Source: Bothriochloa decipiens (Eukaryota; Streptophyta; Magnoliopsida; Poales; Poaceae). From it: a stretch of 64,000 nucleotides of DNA. The notes under the pieces are model-generated. The model saw only the letters and a list, made by a program, of their open reading frames with translations, was not told the origin of the DNA and made no database searches. A program made the position numbers and the translations under genes. The stretch lies in NCBI GenBank assembly GCA_023333625.1, contig CM041642.1:10735086-10799085 (forward strand), given 5' to 3'. This document shows, piece by piece, positions 19,844-32,386 of the stretch (the first letter of the stretch is position 1; every line of letters begins with the position of its first letter).

Positions 19844-22800
19844 TATATATCTTACACTATTGTACAATTAGGAACGGCAATGTTAGAATGTGGAAATGCC
19901 ACGATTTGCCATGAAAAGATAACATTTTACGACACGCAATCTCATATTTCATATGAATATATGTATGCACGGATAAAACCTTACATATAGCTACTGTTTT
20001 TTTTAGGGTGCTTCTATTATAGCAGTGCTGATTGAAAGATGAATCAGATCGATCAATACATCACACAAAATGGCACATGCATGCAGACAGATAAAATATT
20101 ATATGTGCGTTTGAATTATTAACCAGTCACCGTCATCAACGTATTTTGCGTATGTAGACCTACCGCTTGTACTGTATATAGATGCTAGTGTAGTACATAG
20201 GATACGTGACAACATTCATGCTCCTGATCAATATATATATAATAATGCCCATGCACGCTGTCCAAATGCCTGAAATCAAGGACCAAAAGAGATCAAGATA
20301 AGAGGAAAAGAAATAAAAACTTAAATTTCAGGGCATATGATGAGAAATAGCAGCCTCCATAATGCTGATGTTACATGTATGTAAGGGATATATAGTAACC
20401 TTAATTTGCATAATGACCATCATGCAAGGGTAAGGATGAGTTACTGAAACCTTATGACTATGGTCCGTGTACATTTAAGGCCACGAAAGGCCAAATAAAA
20501 GAAACTCCGATCCAGCAGTTGTCCTATTTCATCTCGAAAAAGGATGAAACAATTGTACATTTAGTCTTTAATTTATCCTCTTTGAATCACTATATCCAAG
20601 TACTGGGACAAACAAGAAACTAGTATATTATAGGAAACAAAGGGAAACAAACAATATCACCTTAACTTCATATATAATTTTGTTATAGTTTTGAATTATA
20701 CATATTTTAAAGGTGTCACATCCCTTATACATGCGTAATAAAACAATATAAATACTTTCATGGATCGGAACAAATTAATTTCAAGCCAATGAATTGACAA
20801 GTACTATTCAAGGACTCATGCATGTACCGTATATTTCATCAAGTATCATGTACCATATGTTGAGGAATGAGCTTAGATAGGCCATCTTTAATTTGAATGA
20901 AATTATTTAATACATTCAGAATTATTTCATATACATCTTAGTTCAATATAAACTTATAAAGTTGAGGAAACAAAGAACAAAACATAATACAACGGTTTCT
21001 TTGTGCGTATTAAATTGGATAATCCACTTCCATTGTCCATAAAACAGGTCGTTGGTATATATGAAATTCATCCTCTCACGTTTACAGCTAGTTTTGATAT
21101 AAAACCTTGAGACCAAATGAAAATCGGCAAACAGTTGGCTATTGAAACTTTTATAAATATATTTTTACATGTCTGCATCATTGAGTATCTAAAAAAGTGC
21201 ATATATTGAAATAAAATAGTACATTAAGACACCCAGGAATCAAATATGCTACACAAGCTAGCAAATGGATAGTGTCAATGAAAAAAATATGCAAGTAGTC
21301 ACTGAACGTTTGGTAGTAAACGTGTTTCTAAAAGGAAGATGATATGCAAAATATTATGGCTGACCACTATCCGTATGTTAGTTATCTGCATCAAGTGTAT
21401 TGAAAAAATAAGATAATATATGTTATAGTTAGAGAAAACGATTATTTACACAATGTCACCAAGCACGTACGCGTACTAGTAATAAGAATACAAAATCCAA
21501 CATAAAGTGGAAACCACATAAACATTGAAGCGCACGCCTAATCTTCCAGTGTACTTGATTTTGAATTAAATGTGCACAGCTAATCTATTCAAGCACATGC
21601 ATTCTCCATCTTGAAAGAGATCCGTATCTTTGAATCCATGATAAATCATTTAGTTGTGTAGCTACATGGCATGGCCAATAAAAAGCTCCTGATCAGTTGA
21701 AGCTATTGAAGTACATTGCGTGGTCACATGCGTTCTATACATAATAGTATGTTGACACAAACTTAGGCCCAATTTGTTTTAGCATGCACAGATTATATAT
21801 GCAGCTTGTAGCTTTGTTAAAATCTATAAGTTGAATTTAAGAATTCCCAAATTGTAAGCAATGCAAATTGTAACAATCCACGTTACAATCCAACAATTGC
21901 TTCCCCAACATGTAAACGATAACAATATGCAAACAAAAACAATAGGACCTTAATATGTAATACTCCGTGTTAAATAAATACAAGCGCACTACTAGTAATA
22001 ATGATAATATATTTAACAACTTTAGCCCTCTTGTACGTTATTATTTCATTAGAGCTAACTATATTCAGTTTTTCTTCCCGAAATGTAATGCATGGGATGA
22101 TTTCCATAGTGATAGAGATGTCAATGAATCTATCAAAAGAAATAGATATCAATATTCCTCAAAATTTCAAGCTTATATATACATGTCATCCATATGTTGC
22201 ATGTACAATAATATATATAAAATAGGAATGTGCTTATGTTCTTTATATGAGAGCCAAAATTCAGTGTTTTCTCTACGAATACGAAGGGGGAGAACCACCC
22301 AAAAATCAATATGAAACTAGTATAGGCATTATGCAATAATTAGCCTCGCCATTCAGTCATCACTTGATTTGAGATCAATAATGGTCGTGGACTATATTAG
22401 GTTCACAGTGTATGTTTCTTGTTAACCGAATTAGCGTTAACATATTTTTCCTGTATAAGTTTACACATGAGTTTCAACTTTCCGTATCCCAACAAATGCA
22501 GCTTCTATGGAGGACTTTCTATATCTTTGTGAGATCGAGGTCACAACGCTGTTCTCTTGAGATAATACCCCGACTGAAGGCAGTAAATTCAGAAAAAGAA
22601 AGACGAATTGAACAACCATATGCAAAGGGCAGTAAGAACCGTATAACAAGCAGAAACATGCATGCAGACCCTGCTCCTGGCTCTTCTGTTTTTTTACCTC
22701 CCCGTAACTCCCCATTGCCTTTTCCAGCTTACAACGGACCAAAGGTACTTTTGTCAGTAGACACAGCGTCTATACATGTCTATAGTCTCACCAGTGCAAA

Positions 22801-24244
22801 AAGATCCCCCTCCTACACCTTACTAGATAAGGATACCTATCGCTGAGCCGGTACGTGGCCTTTGCCTCCATTGCTCCCAGCAAGCGCACACGCCGTACCT
22901 ACTCAGTGCAGTGAAAGGCGAGAGGAAAAGTGACGGTGATGTACTCCCTCAAAAAAAAAAAAAGACGGTGATGTACAGGCTGCTCAGCCTCCTCACTGTC
23001 TCGCACACAAAGGACAAGAACACACATAACGAGTACTCCATCTCCATGAGAGAGAGGTGCACATCGACGAAGCACTGTTCCTACTACAGCAGCAACAGTA
23101 GTGTTAGTACTGACGCTGGCCCTCTTCGGCTCTTCCCCAATAAATCGTCCATCAGACGTACAAAGAAGTTAACGCCAGTGGCAATGCCTTCCCCTCTGGC
23201 TCACCCTCTCCTTTACAGACTGCCAGGGCCATTAAGAACTCGTGGAGTCTATACCAATCAAGGCCCAAACAAACCAAAATACACATGATTTAGCCCACGG
23301 TGGGGTTAATTTTTAGTTGACTTACGTAAAACCACAAGAGAAGTCTTCCATTTTGCTTGTGCTAGCCTGGTGCCTAATAACTGCCTACCATACGATCTAC
23401 TACGTTATGACATGATGCACCATGGTATACATATGTAGTATGGACACAGAGTGAGCAATAGTACAGAGAGTGGCAAGGCAAAAGCACGAAAATGAAAACA
23501 AGAGTGCCAGCAGCAGCACTTATAATATAAACAAGAGATGGTGAGCAGTACCGATGAAAGAGGACGAGAAATGATTCAGAAATTAAACAACTGACCTGCA
23601 AATGCTTCTTGCTATGCCTGCTGCAAGTCGAGTGCTGCTAATGGACTCTCAATGTTGCTGTCTTGCCATGCTTTCTGAGAACACTGTTGAGTTGCAACTC
23701 CAATCTAGGACGAGAACAGATCATACATATGATGCAAGAAAGGCACGATATATATTGCACCGCATTCATGGTGCTAGGGGTTCAGATCTTGGCAGTGATG
23801 CTGTGGAGAGTGCGAATTCGAAGGTGTGTTATCATATGTAGGGACGTACGACAATCGGAATTGTCCAACCAAACTACATAAAGAGTGAGATGATACTAAG
23901 GAGTCCAATCGCACGAGCAGAAAGGATAAAGCAATAGTAGCGAAGCAAAAACTGAGTCAGATTTGAAACCATATGAAAGCAATAATAATTGATTAATTCG
24001 CCTAACTTCTCTCTATATATATTGTCAAGCCAACACAAGAATTTGAATGGCCGAAACAAAAATTGGATAACAAGTGTTAAGAAGGCTAGTCTAGATCCTA
24101 TCATCAAAAGTTATAATGGAGTCTCAAAAGGTGAAGAAGATGGTGAAGAAGGTAGCAGACGGAAGGAAGAATTTTTCAACTTTCCTTTTTTTTAACTCTC
24201 CCGATCGATCGAGGTTGCCAGCTGATCGATCTATATGATCTCGC
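19844..24244. other. AT-rich intergenic region
   Basis: There are no supported genes over about 4.4 kb. 19990-22340 is strongly AT-rich with only short overlapping ORFs. 22840-23290 is more GC-balanced and contains the small retroposon footprint described separately. 24100-24244 leads into the 3' end of the B3 gene on the minus strand and should contain its 3' UTR. Confidence 0.5.
22932..22976 (+). mobile_element. Minimal poly(A) retroposon footprint with 13-bp target duplication
   Basis: The 13-mer GACGGTGATGTAC occurs at 22932-22944 and again at 22964-22976. Between the copies are only 19 bases, TCCCTC followed by 13 A. A perfect target duplication around a poly(A)-terminated insert is the signature of L1-type target-primed integration. 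Here almost the whole element has been lost by 5' truncation, leaving essentially the tail. Replication slippage is an alternative, but it would not readily create the A-tract. Confidence 0.65.
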
Positions 24245-25525
24245 TCACAGATCGAGATCCAGTGATGAATGCGCTTCTCTCTTGGAGGACGATGACGATG
24301 ATGGCGACGACGCTGCGGATGACTCAGCGCCAGCTACACCGGCGGCGCCGCCGCGCTGAGGCGATTCGAAGAACCTCAATGGCCCCGGCCTTTGCCATCC
24401 CGGCATCCTCAGCGACAATGCGTTGGCGTCCTGGCTTGACTCGGCGCTGCTGCCTGGCTGCGGGTTGTCGAGGTTGACCCCAAACAGGCGGACGCGCTTC
24501 GCGGCTGCCGTTGGGCTGTTGATGAGCGGCACCGAGTCGAGAACCATGGGCAGGCCGTGCGTGACCGAAGGGCTGCTGGGTTGCACCATCATAATGCTGT
24601 GCAGATGAGGCGGGGGTGGAGGCGGCGGCGGCGGCGGCGGCTGCAGCATGGACGCGCGCGGGGGCATGCCTTGTGAGCCGAAGAAGAGCAGCTGCCTGCC
24701 CGGCGCGGCGGCGGCGGCGTTGATGTTGCGGAAGTCGAGGGCCTGCTGGCGGAAGCGGTGGTGCTCGTAGAGTGTGGCGGGCGGCGCGGGCGGCATGAAG
24801 AAACCGCCCGCGCCGCCGCCCCAGGGCCCATAGGGCGACGCGACGGGCGCCATCTGGAGCGGGAGCCTCGGCATCCGGCCGTGCGGGTCGCGGGAGTCGG
24901 CGCGGCGCTTCCAGTCGATGAAGAGTCGGTCCCTGGCGGCCGCCCCCGCGCCTCGGCAGAAGGAGACGGTGTCCCCGGCGTCGAGGCGCTTCTCCTTGAC
25001 GAAGCGGCTCCACCCTTTGGTCATGACGTAGCTCTGGCTGCTGTTCCAGTAGGAGTAGCGGAAGCGCCAGAGCTTGCCGGCGCGGTCCTCGAAGCTGAGC
25101 AGCAGGCACTTCTCGTTGGCCGCCGCGTCCAGCGGGAAGTACTTCTCCGCGTGCTGCTTCGGGATCACCAGCCGGTTGAGCTTGCCCACGTCGCTGGGCG
25201 TCACCACCTTGTCGAACATGTGCTCCTTCTCGATCACCTCGACCTCGTCGCCGCCGCCGCCGCCGCCGCTGCCGGACGCCCCCGCGCCGTCGCTGGAACG
25301 GAGGGCGGCAGCCGAACCCGACGCGGAGGCCGCCTCCGCCGCCGCGGAAGGGGAGGACGAGGAGGCGGCGCCGGCGGCTGCGGCTCCGGTGGTGTCGGCC
25401 GTAGCAGCTGCCGCTGCCGTCATGAAGGGGATCTCGCGCGGGGACGCCTCCGCCTCGTCCTCCTCCTCTTCTTCCTCCTCATCCTCCTCTTTGGAAAACC
25501 TACTCGAAGAGCTCGCAAACTCCAT
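24245..25525 (-). CDS. NGATHA-like B3-domain transcription factor (single exon, 426 aa)
   Basis: The ATG is at 25525 and one uninterrupted frame runs to the stop at 24245. Residues 14-23 are an acidic run, followed by Ala/Ser/Gly-rich low complexity to about 92. The B3 DNA-binding domain spans about 101-207: EHMFDKVVTPSDVGKLNRLV, IPKQHAEKYFPL, LWRFRYSYWNSSQSYVMTKG and DRLFIDWKRR. The C-terminal half has a proline run and then the RLFGV repression motif at 346-350 (KRVRLFGVNLDN). It continues with a conserved LRFFESPQRG segment and ends in LDLDL, an EAR-like sequence. This order is that of NGATHA/NGAL proteins of the RAV family without an AP2 domain, and resembles rice Os02g0683500-type proteins. 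These are nuclear repressors that shape leaf and floral organ growth; the exact role here is not visible. Extreme GC and amino-acid runs are normal for grass orthologues. Confidence 0.95.
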   Translation of the reverse strand: MEFASSSSRFSKEEDEEEEEEEDEAEASPREIPFMTAAAAATADTTGAAAAGAASSSSPSAAAEAASASGSAAALRSSDGAGASGSGGGGGGDEVEVIEKEHMFDKVVTPSDVGKLNRLVIPKQHAEKYFPLDAAANEKCLLLSFEDRAGKLWRFRYSYWNSSQSYVMTKGWSRFVKEKRLDAGDTVSFCRGAGAAARDRLFIDWKRRADSRDPHGRMPRLPLQMAPVASPYGPWGGGAGGFFMPPAPPATLYEHHRFRQQALDFRNINAAAAAPGRQLLFFGSQGMPPRASMLQPPPPPPPPPPPHLHSIMMVQPSSPSVTHGLPMVLDSVPLINSPTAAAKRVRLFGVNLDNPQPGSSAESSQDANALSLRMPGWQRPGPLRFFESPQRGGAAGVAGAESSAASSPSSSSSSKREAHSSLDLDL

Positions 25526-25840
25526 AGCTAGCTACGACGCCGACGCCCTGGCCTCCTCCTCCTCCTCCCGCGCGCCTGCCTGCGTGCTGTCCCTGTTGCG
25601 GGCAGCGGCTTTGATGCGATGCGGTCCCCCTGCGCGGCGGAGACTGTCTGGCTGGCTCGCTTGGTTGCTTGCTGGGGGGAGAGTGAAGAGGAGGCGGGGG
25701 ATCTATCCGCGATGAGCCCCCAGCCTAGCTATATCTACCACTCCCATCTGTCTGCCCTCTCTCTTTTTCTTTGTTTCTCTCTCCTCTCGTCTCGCTGTGT
25801 GAGAGTGAATTTGACCCGGCTAAGCTAGCTGGACGACGGC
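25526..25840 (-). promoter_or_regulatory. 5' UTR and core promoter region of the B3 gene
   Basis: Immediately upstream of the ATG (on the minus strand) is a GC-rich leader with GGA-triplet repeats (25548-25570). A weak TATA-like GATATAGCT lies around 25728-25738 on the minus strand, about 200 bp from the ATG. Upstream of that is a GA-rich tract (plus-strand CTCTCTCTTTTTCTTTG, 25757-25795) of the kind often found in plant 5' regions. The transcription start is not determined. Confidence 0.4.
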
Positions 25841-27609
25841 ACGGCCGACGGCACGGCCTTTGGCGCTCGCATTGACCGCCCGCGTGCTTCCGCTCGGATC
25901 GATCGATCTCTTGCCCGCGCGTCGGAGGAAGACCGTGGCAGGACAGGCAGTCAGGGATCGATACGACGGAGAGAGAAAATGCGCGGTAATTAAGTGCGGT
26001 TGTTTCTTCTCTCTCTATGATTAGTGGTGCTGAGCGAGCGAGCTGTGTGTGGGAAAGCTGCTAGGCGCTCTGCTTGCTGCGCTTCGATCTCCCATTCCAG
26101 CCCAGTCCGACCGGGGAAGCCTGGTAGTGGTAGGCGAGGCAGCGAGCTGGCGATATGGAGGGGATCAGAGACCCGGAGACGGAGAGGCGGCAAAAATGCA
26201 CTGACTGCCCTAGTAGATTCCGCGAAGGTGACTGGGGCACAACCTACCGCTCGTATTCGACTAGTAGGAATGGTGCATTGCATTTATGCATTTCTTTTCT
26301 ATTCTCAGAGTATATTGTACTGTTGAGTTGCAGGCTTGGTGTACCGTGTACGTATTGCATTGCATGGTGATGGACTGACCAATTATATATTGATCCGAGC
26401 GATGAAATTCCATACAGCTGACAAAACATGTAGTAGATAAACTTGTACTCAGTTCACGTCACATGTTCACATAAAGACCAGTCTAGGAGTTTTATAAACA
26501 TTGAATATGATGATGCGGCACTATATTCATAGAGAGAAAAATGGTAAAAAAAAAAATTGTGGGAGTAGATAGACTCTTCCGTACTATTTTCCAAAATATG
26601 AATATGTTAGAAACCGGAACCATGAAACCTCCATTGAAACTGGACCGCACAATTCTGTGTTTATTGTTTTTCCAAACAACAGTCTTTCTTGGATCGCTAG
26701 GCAAGAAATGATGTGCATACTAATACCGTTAGTTATACAAGCATACATACATATCCAATAGCCCAAAGCCAATAATGCGCTGGGGTCCTTTTGAATTTCG
26801 GGAGAAAATTGCGTCCCCTGACCACGCGGTTAAAAACACAAGTTGAATGAGAATTGCTCTCTGGTAGTTGAGAGAGCCGGTAATTAGGCAGGGGCAAAGT
26901 AGGGCTCTGGCCTGGTACTACACTGCAGCCGCGGTGTAGCTTTGCAGAGGGGAGAGGAGGATGCATAGGGTGGGGCCCCACCTATGAATCAACTGGTTGG
27001 GCTCATGTGAGCTCGTCCTTGTCATGATATGGGGGATCAAATATGACACGCATGCCAACCGCGAGACATGCCTCTGGAGACTCAGAAGGAGGCTCGTAGC
27101 AGTAGCAGTAGCGAGATGATGCTTAGACCAAGAGATGAGCCAAGGGAAGGCCATATTTCTTCCCACCACACATCGCTCTCATGGGTGTTTGCAGTGCAGA
27201 CGACGTTAATCACATGTGCTGCGGCGCAGGACATGTTCCGCAGCAATTTCTGCCCCAACTCCCGTACTTGTAGGGTTCATGCTATGCTAGCTAGTGGCAG
27301 CTAGCTACGATACTCTGACCATTAGTAATATCTCCTCCTTTTTTTTGCTGATATTTTCGACTGGTTTTTTTTTTTCAAGTGCTCATAGATGACCTAAAAA
27401 AGAGTTTCTGGAAGAGAAAATAAAAAACTTGAGCTTTATTTGGGTCAAGCATGCAGGGATATAGTTACCAAAATGAAGTAATATTTACCATCAAGGTTCT
27501 GAATATCGATAGCTATAGTTGTGTGAGGCTATATATTATTACTGGCGCTACTTATTCCGTTGCCTATGCGGATGGTGCAAATGCTATATAAACCTTGGTT
27601 ACCATTTAC

Positions 27610-27746
27610 TACTCTCTCTGGTCCAAATTATAAATCACTTTGATTTTATTGGCGCATAGATTTTGCTATATATCTAAACATATGTTAGATAACAAAATTG
27701 ATGTACCAAAAATGTAAGAAATGGATAATTTAAAATAGAGGGAGCG
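27610..27746. mobile_element. Stowaway-like MITE, degenerate ends
   Basis: The left end reads TACTCTCTCTGGTCCAAATT and the right end TAATTTAAAATAGAGGGAG. The right end's reverse complement begins CTCCCTCTATT, matching the CTCCCTCYGT terminus of Tc1/Mariner-derived Stowaway MITEs. It is about 135 bp long, AT-rich and noncoding. The expected TA duplication is present only at the left; the right flank is CG, so the end has mutated or the boundary is slightly off. Confidence 0.6.
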
Positions 27747-28130
27747 GCATATTTAAGACATATAGGCCTTGTTTAGTTATTTTCTTCTCACCTCGTATTG
27801 CAAGTAAGATAATTTAACAGTAATAATGCTTTGTTTTTCACCTTGCTTCAACTTTCTTAGCAAGAAGATATCATCAAGACTTTTCCTAGTTTATGAAATG
27901 TGTGATTATTAGACGCGTTCTATCAATATTCATCAAAGGTTTTCCCTTTAATGAAATATTTGCCGCACGTTTTAGGGTGAAAATTTTAAAAGAAAATCGT
28001 CGATGATTTCCGCATCCATCCATCAATAACGCCATGATAATTGATTGACAAAGAAAGGCATGGAAACCAAACACATACATACATCATGAAACCAGCCAGA
28101 GCATTATTGATGAAAAGGTCGTCGTTTTTT

Positions 28131-28147
28131 GGGGGGGGGGGGGGGGG
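28131..28147 (+). repeat. Poly(G) homopolymer, 17 G
   Basis: Seventeen consecutive G follow a T6 run. Its length may be inaccurate in the assembly, and it could form a G-quadruplex. It lies in noncoding DNA. Confidence 0.9.
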
Positions 28148-30341
28148 ACACCTAGTATAATGCAATATGCTCATACTACCATAATGCTTACAGGTGCTTT
28201 TTTCTCTAGATAGAAAAGAGATTTAGATCGTACATGAATGTAAAATTCGTCTAGGGAATATTATAGTGTTTATTGAGTGGAGGTAATGATTGATACGTGT
28301 ATGGTGCATGTACCCAGTTTACAAGATGGGTGAGGTGTCCTGGCGTGAGGCTTCCCCGAGACAAAAAGGCCAGTAGGGTTCTAGAGACCTTCAACCAAAG
28401 TATCCATCCATCCATCCATCAATCGATCGGAGAAGAAGATGCCCTGCTGTGAGTGACAGGAGTGAAAGTAAAAGGTATCTGCACTTATTTTTATCTGTAC
28501 GTATGCAAACACGCGCACGCACCTAACCGCACCGCAGTACAGGAACGAAGCTCTTGGAGATGTGGCGTCCACATACTGCCAGCAGAGTACCATATCATGA
28601 TGTGCGTGGCGGGCGCCTCATTTTTTTAATCCATCCATTCCCCGGGGCAAGGGGAGGGGAGAGGAGGAGCGGTACCGGTTGGTGTTGTTGGAGCAGCATG
28701 CTATGTGCAGTGCAGTGCAGGGGAAAGCAGCCAGCGAGTCCCCAGTAGCCATGGGGAGTACTCCTACTGCTTCGATTGCGTCAATTGGCTGGACACTGCC
28801 TGTTCCCTCCTGTCCCTTGATCGCTCTCGTGCCCATTGGTGGATCCTCCTCCTCCTCCTCCTGGACCTCCTCTCAAGTCTCAACACATTTAAGTGCTCAT
28901 GCTTTGCACTAAACTAACAGCAACTGGACCAGTTTATAACTGCTGGTGCTCCGCAGTGGTTTTCTGCACGAACTACTCGAAGAAAGATTTGCCTTTTTAA
29001 AAGACACACAAGGGGGCCAATAATTCAGCTTGCATGAGCAGACACGCCCAGACAACACACAGTAACGGTTTGGGCTAGATTTTCTTGGCGCCCGCTTTCG
29101 GGGCATTTTTATTTACATCCTCCTATCTACATAATCATCAAAAAGAACATTCATGCAATTAGCTTGACGGCCGGCGGCCCTTCCAAAGTGTGAGGAACAC
29201 CGGTGCCGCCAGCGTTGCTTACCGGCCGGCCGGCTGCTCCACCGCAAGTCCGCAAGCATGCATGTACTGTAAAAGGCTTGTTACTTACACATGCATGCAT
29301 GCAAGTCGTCGGATAGAGTTGGCCTGCCGGCGAACCGAATAATGCACGAGGGAGGGATCGGAGAAAAAGGGCCGGCCGGCCGGCGGCCTTTATTTGACTT
29401 TGCAGGATCGGAGAAGAATGGGCGGCGGCAGCTGCCGGCACAGTGCGGACGTGGTGCGCGTGCCCCCGCCAGCGCCAGGCGCCAGATTCAATTCCATGGG
29501 GAGAGAAAGCGAACGCGAAGAAGAAGGAACAGGCGAGGGAAAGAAAAAGCAAGCAGCGCTCGAGTTGTATTTTCATTCCCGACTAATCAGCACCCTGTGG
29601 ATGACAATTACGCGAGCTAGTGATGCTGAGATGCAGCATGGCCAGAATGCACAAGATGCTGCGAGGCCCCAACCAATGACAAATAGGGCAAGTGCTGGGG
29701 AATGGTTGTTTGTGCATATGGCCCCTATATATAGGCATATATACACATCTGTAGATCTGGCATACTGGCACATAGAAGAAGTTCGGTTTAAGTATCCATC
29801 AGCTTGGAGATATGTAATACTTGCACTCATTGATGAGGATGTAGGCATGTATAGCTAGCTCTGAATTACCACTCTACACTCTTCAGTTTTTTTCCTGAAA
29901 AATATAGAGAGGTACCAGATGGTTACTGCTCCTGGCAGCGCAGTAATCAAAACAGAAGGACCACTGAGAGCATGCGCAGTTTTGTTTTCTTTGGAAACAC
30001 TGCTCAAAGTAGATTATTGGTGACACTTTTTCCAGGAGTAAAAGCTGAACAAACCCATACAAGAAAAAAAAAACAGTAATCACTCCCTTCTATCATGTGC
30101 CAAATTTGCGCCAAGTTTCACTGCTTATAAATTATTGGTGCTGAGTTGTTCTCCGGAAGGTGGCAGCAGTTTATATTATGTTATCAACAGGTCAAGATCA
30201 ATAGGACATCTATTAGAAGTTCAGCACGTGCAGCTACCATCAGTCTATTTTTCTCTTTGATTTCGACGTGCCCATCACGCAAACCAACGCTACAGATCAT
30301 CCCACGACAACTGTGAGTTTCCCTTTTAGGCGCCAAGTTTT

Positions 30342-32372
30342 TTTTAAAGGACGGCAAAAACTTTGCCACGATTTTTATTAAACGAATAAAGAAAAAAGAA
30401 AACAAGCGCCCCGTCCAGTTTTTTACAGCGAAAACTGGACGAAAACCACACATATAAATGTGGAAGGTACCCTACTCCAACTGCACACCTAGGTACCAAG
30501 TCAACTTAACTCGCGCCACAAGAGTGCCAACTCAACTCTACTCCACTCCACGCTTGGTCAGACTGGGACATCGATACAAGCCTGTAACCACTAGTACTCA
30601 GTCGGATTGGGTCGTCGACACAAGCCTCCACTTTAAATCACTAGGAGCTCCACCACTGATGCATCAAGCAACTAAAAACTAGCAACAAAAACCTAAAAAA
30701 CTAAGCAACTAAAACCAAAGAGCCACCTACTCCACCACTGGCACTAACCACGAATATAAAGGTGGAAACGACGAACTAGCACTGCCCAACGCAGCCCGAC
30801 CGAGTCAAAATCCACAACGACGCCTCCAGGAAGGTTATGACGCCCAAGCGCCGCCGTCGTTCGTCCAGGAAGGACTAGGTTTTCACCCGTGGAGAGTACT
30901 GAGGGCATGACGCCCTCAATAGGGGCACGACACCCGCAGGTGCCGCCATCGCAAGGCTTTCGCCCAAAGAACCTCTAGCACGGACGCCGGTCGGGATGTC
31001 AGGTCCCCGCCAGACATCAAGACGTCGCTGCGAGCCATCCAGAAGAAGCCACACCAGGGTCGATGCGCTGGCCACGCGAGCAGCCGCAAAGCTGTGCCAG
31101 CACCCCGCCGGACCGCCTGCCGAACACCAACCTCCCGCCACCATGTACATCCACCATCCGCCCGCCGAAGCTGTAGCTGCCGTCGGCCACCGCTGTCGGC
31201 CGAGCTCCCGTCGCAGACACCGCCACCCCCTGAAGGTACCGGATCTGGAGCAAAGCCCCGGACCAACACCTCCGTGGATGCCATGGCCTTCTTCCTCATA
31301 ACGACCGGTCCACGATGGCGATCGGGGGCATGGGGGAGGGACGGCATAGACGAAGACCGCCCCCCATATGCCAGCACAACCCCAGCCACCGCCACGAAAC
31401 GGCCACCACAAAGAGGAGGCGGGGTACGAGCAGAGGGGGAGGGAGCCCCTCCGCCGCCCCTACACCCGAAGGGGCAGCAGCCCCACGATGCCCTGCCGGT
31501 GATCCCCATCGCGGAGGGAAGCAACCACCCGAGCCAGGCACAGTCTGCAGCACCGCCACGACACCGCGGACCTACCAAAACCACCGCCAGCCACACCACC
31601 ACGGCGCCGCCGAAGAGCCGCTCCACCCCCATCGAACCCTCCCCCCTCCATCTCACAGCAGGCCGCGGCGGCTGGAAGCAGCCAGCAGCGGCCCAATCCG
31701 AGGCGAAACAGCATCGGGGAGGAGGGGGTCGGGGGAGTCGGAGCCAACCCCCCACCACCATCGGAACCACCGCAGGGAGCCCTGCCGGCGGCGGCCCCGG
31801 AAACACAGCCAACCGGCGGCCAGCGATGTGCCAGGGAGCCGCCAGCAGCGCCGACCACCACCAGAGCTGCCGGCTAGGAAGGGGTGGCCACAGCCGCGAA
31901 TCACCCCGAGTACCCAGAGCCGCCGGCCAGCAGCGCCGACCACCACCCGCCTGGCGCCATCGACTGCCGCACGCCAGCACGCCGAACACCATCGGAGCCG
32001 CACGCCGTCAGCTCCACTGCCGGGCCGGCCCGATCCGGTCGGCCGGTGGCCGGATCCAGCCACCAAGGCCCCGGATCCGAGTGCCCAGGCCCTGGACCGG
32101 CCGCCGCCGCCGATCCCCCCGATGAGCTCCCTAGCTGCTCGGGGAAGAAGGGAGGGGCCAGCACGTCACCAAACGCCCTGCTGCCGCCTTCCCGGCCAGC
32201 CGGCCGGCCATGCTGGCGGCCAGCTCAGGCGGCGGCGCGGCCGGAGAAGAGGGTGAGGAGCGGCGCTAGGGTTAGGCGGACTCCTCCCGCGTCGCCCGCA
32301 GGGGAGGCGACCGGGACGGAGGGGAAAGAGGCACCTTTGATGCAAGCTGCAGGTTAGTTTAATTTGCTCCTC
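30342..32372 (-). mobile_element. LINE-type (non-LTR) insertion, minus orientation, with 14-bp target duplication
   Basis: The 14-mer AGGCGCCAAGTTTT occurs at 30328-30341 and 32373-32386. Between them the left edge continues with T residues (poly(A) on the minus strand), so the element reads leftward and ends in a tail. Its minus-strand 5' half (30900-32370) is very GC-rich and gives a 358-residue open frame at 31992-30916. That frame has no recognisable endonuclease, reverse transcriptase or CCHC motif, and an equally long frame lies on the other strand. I read this as an internally deleted, non-autonomous L1-type element that kept a GC-rich 5' leader and its 3' end. The family could not be named. 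Confidence 0.7.
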
Positions 32373-32386
32373 AGGCGCCAAGTTTT

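Larger units (their letters stand above)
25841..30327. other. Intergenic region upstream of the B3 gene
   Basis: No credible gene was found in 4.5 kb. The proximal 600 bp probably contain regulatory sequence of the B3 gene, but I recognise no defined site. The rest is AT-rich with a Stowaway-like MITE (27610-27746), a G17 homopolymer (28131-28147), CATC repeats (28400-28424) and a TCC-rich tract (28845-28871). Confidence 0.45.

Noticed and set aside
24758..25531. Plus-strand ORF of 257 residues opposite the B3 gene
   Set aside because: It is the antisense shadow of the GC-rich B3 coding sequence.
27771..28085. GGCCTTGTTTAGTTATTTT start suggesting another MITE
   Set aside because: The possible right end (ACCAAACAC) does not form a convincing inverted repeat and no target duplication is visible.
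31094..32256. Proline-rich plus-strand ORFs of 343 and 313 residues
   Set aside because: They lie antisense inside the LINE-type insertion in strongly GC-rich DNA, overlap each other and a 358-residue minus frame, and show no family features.
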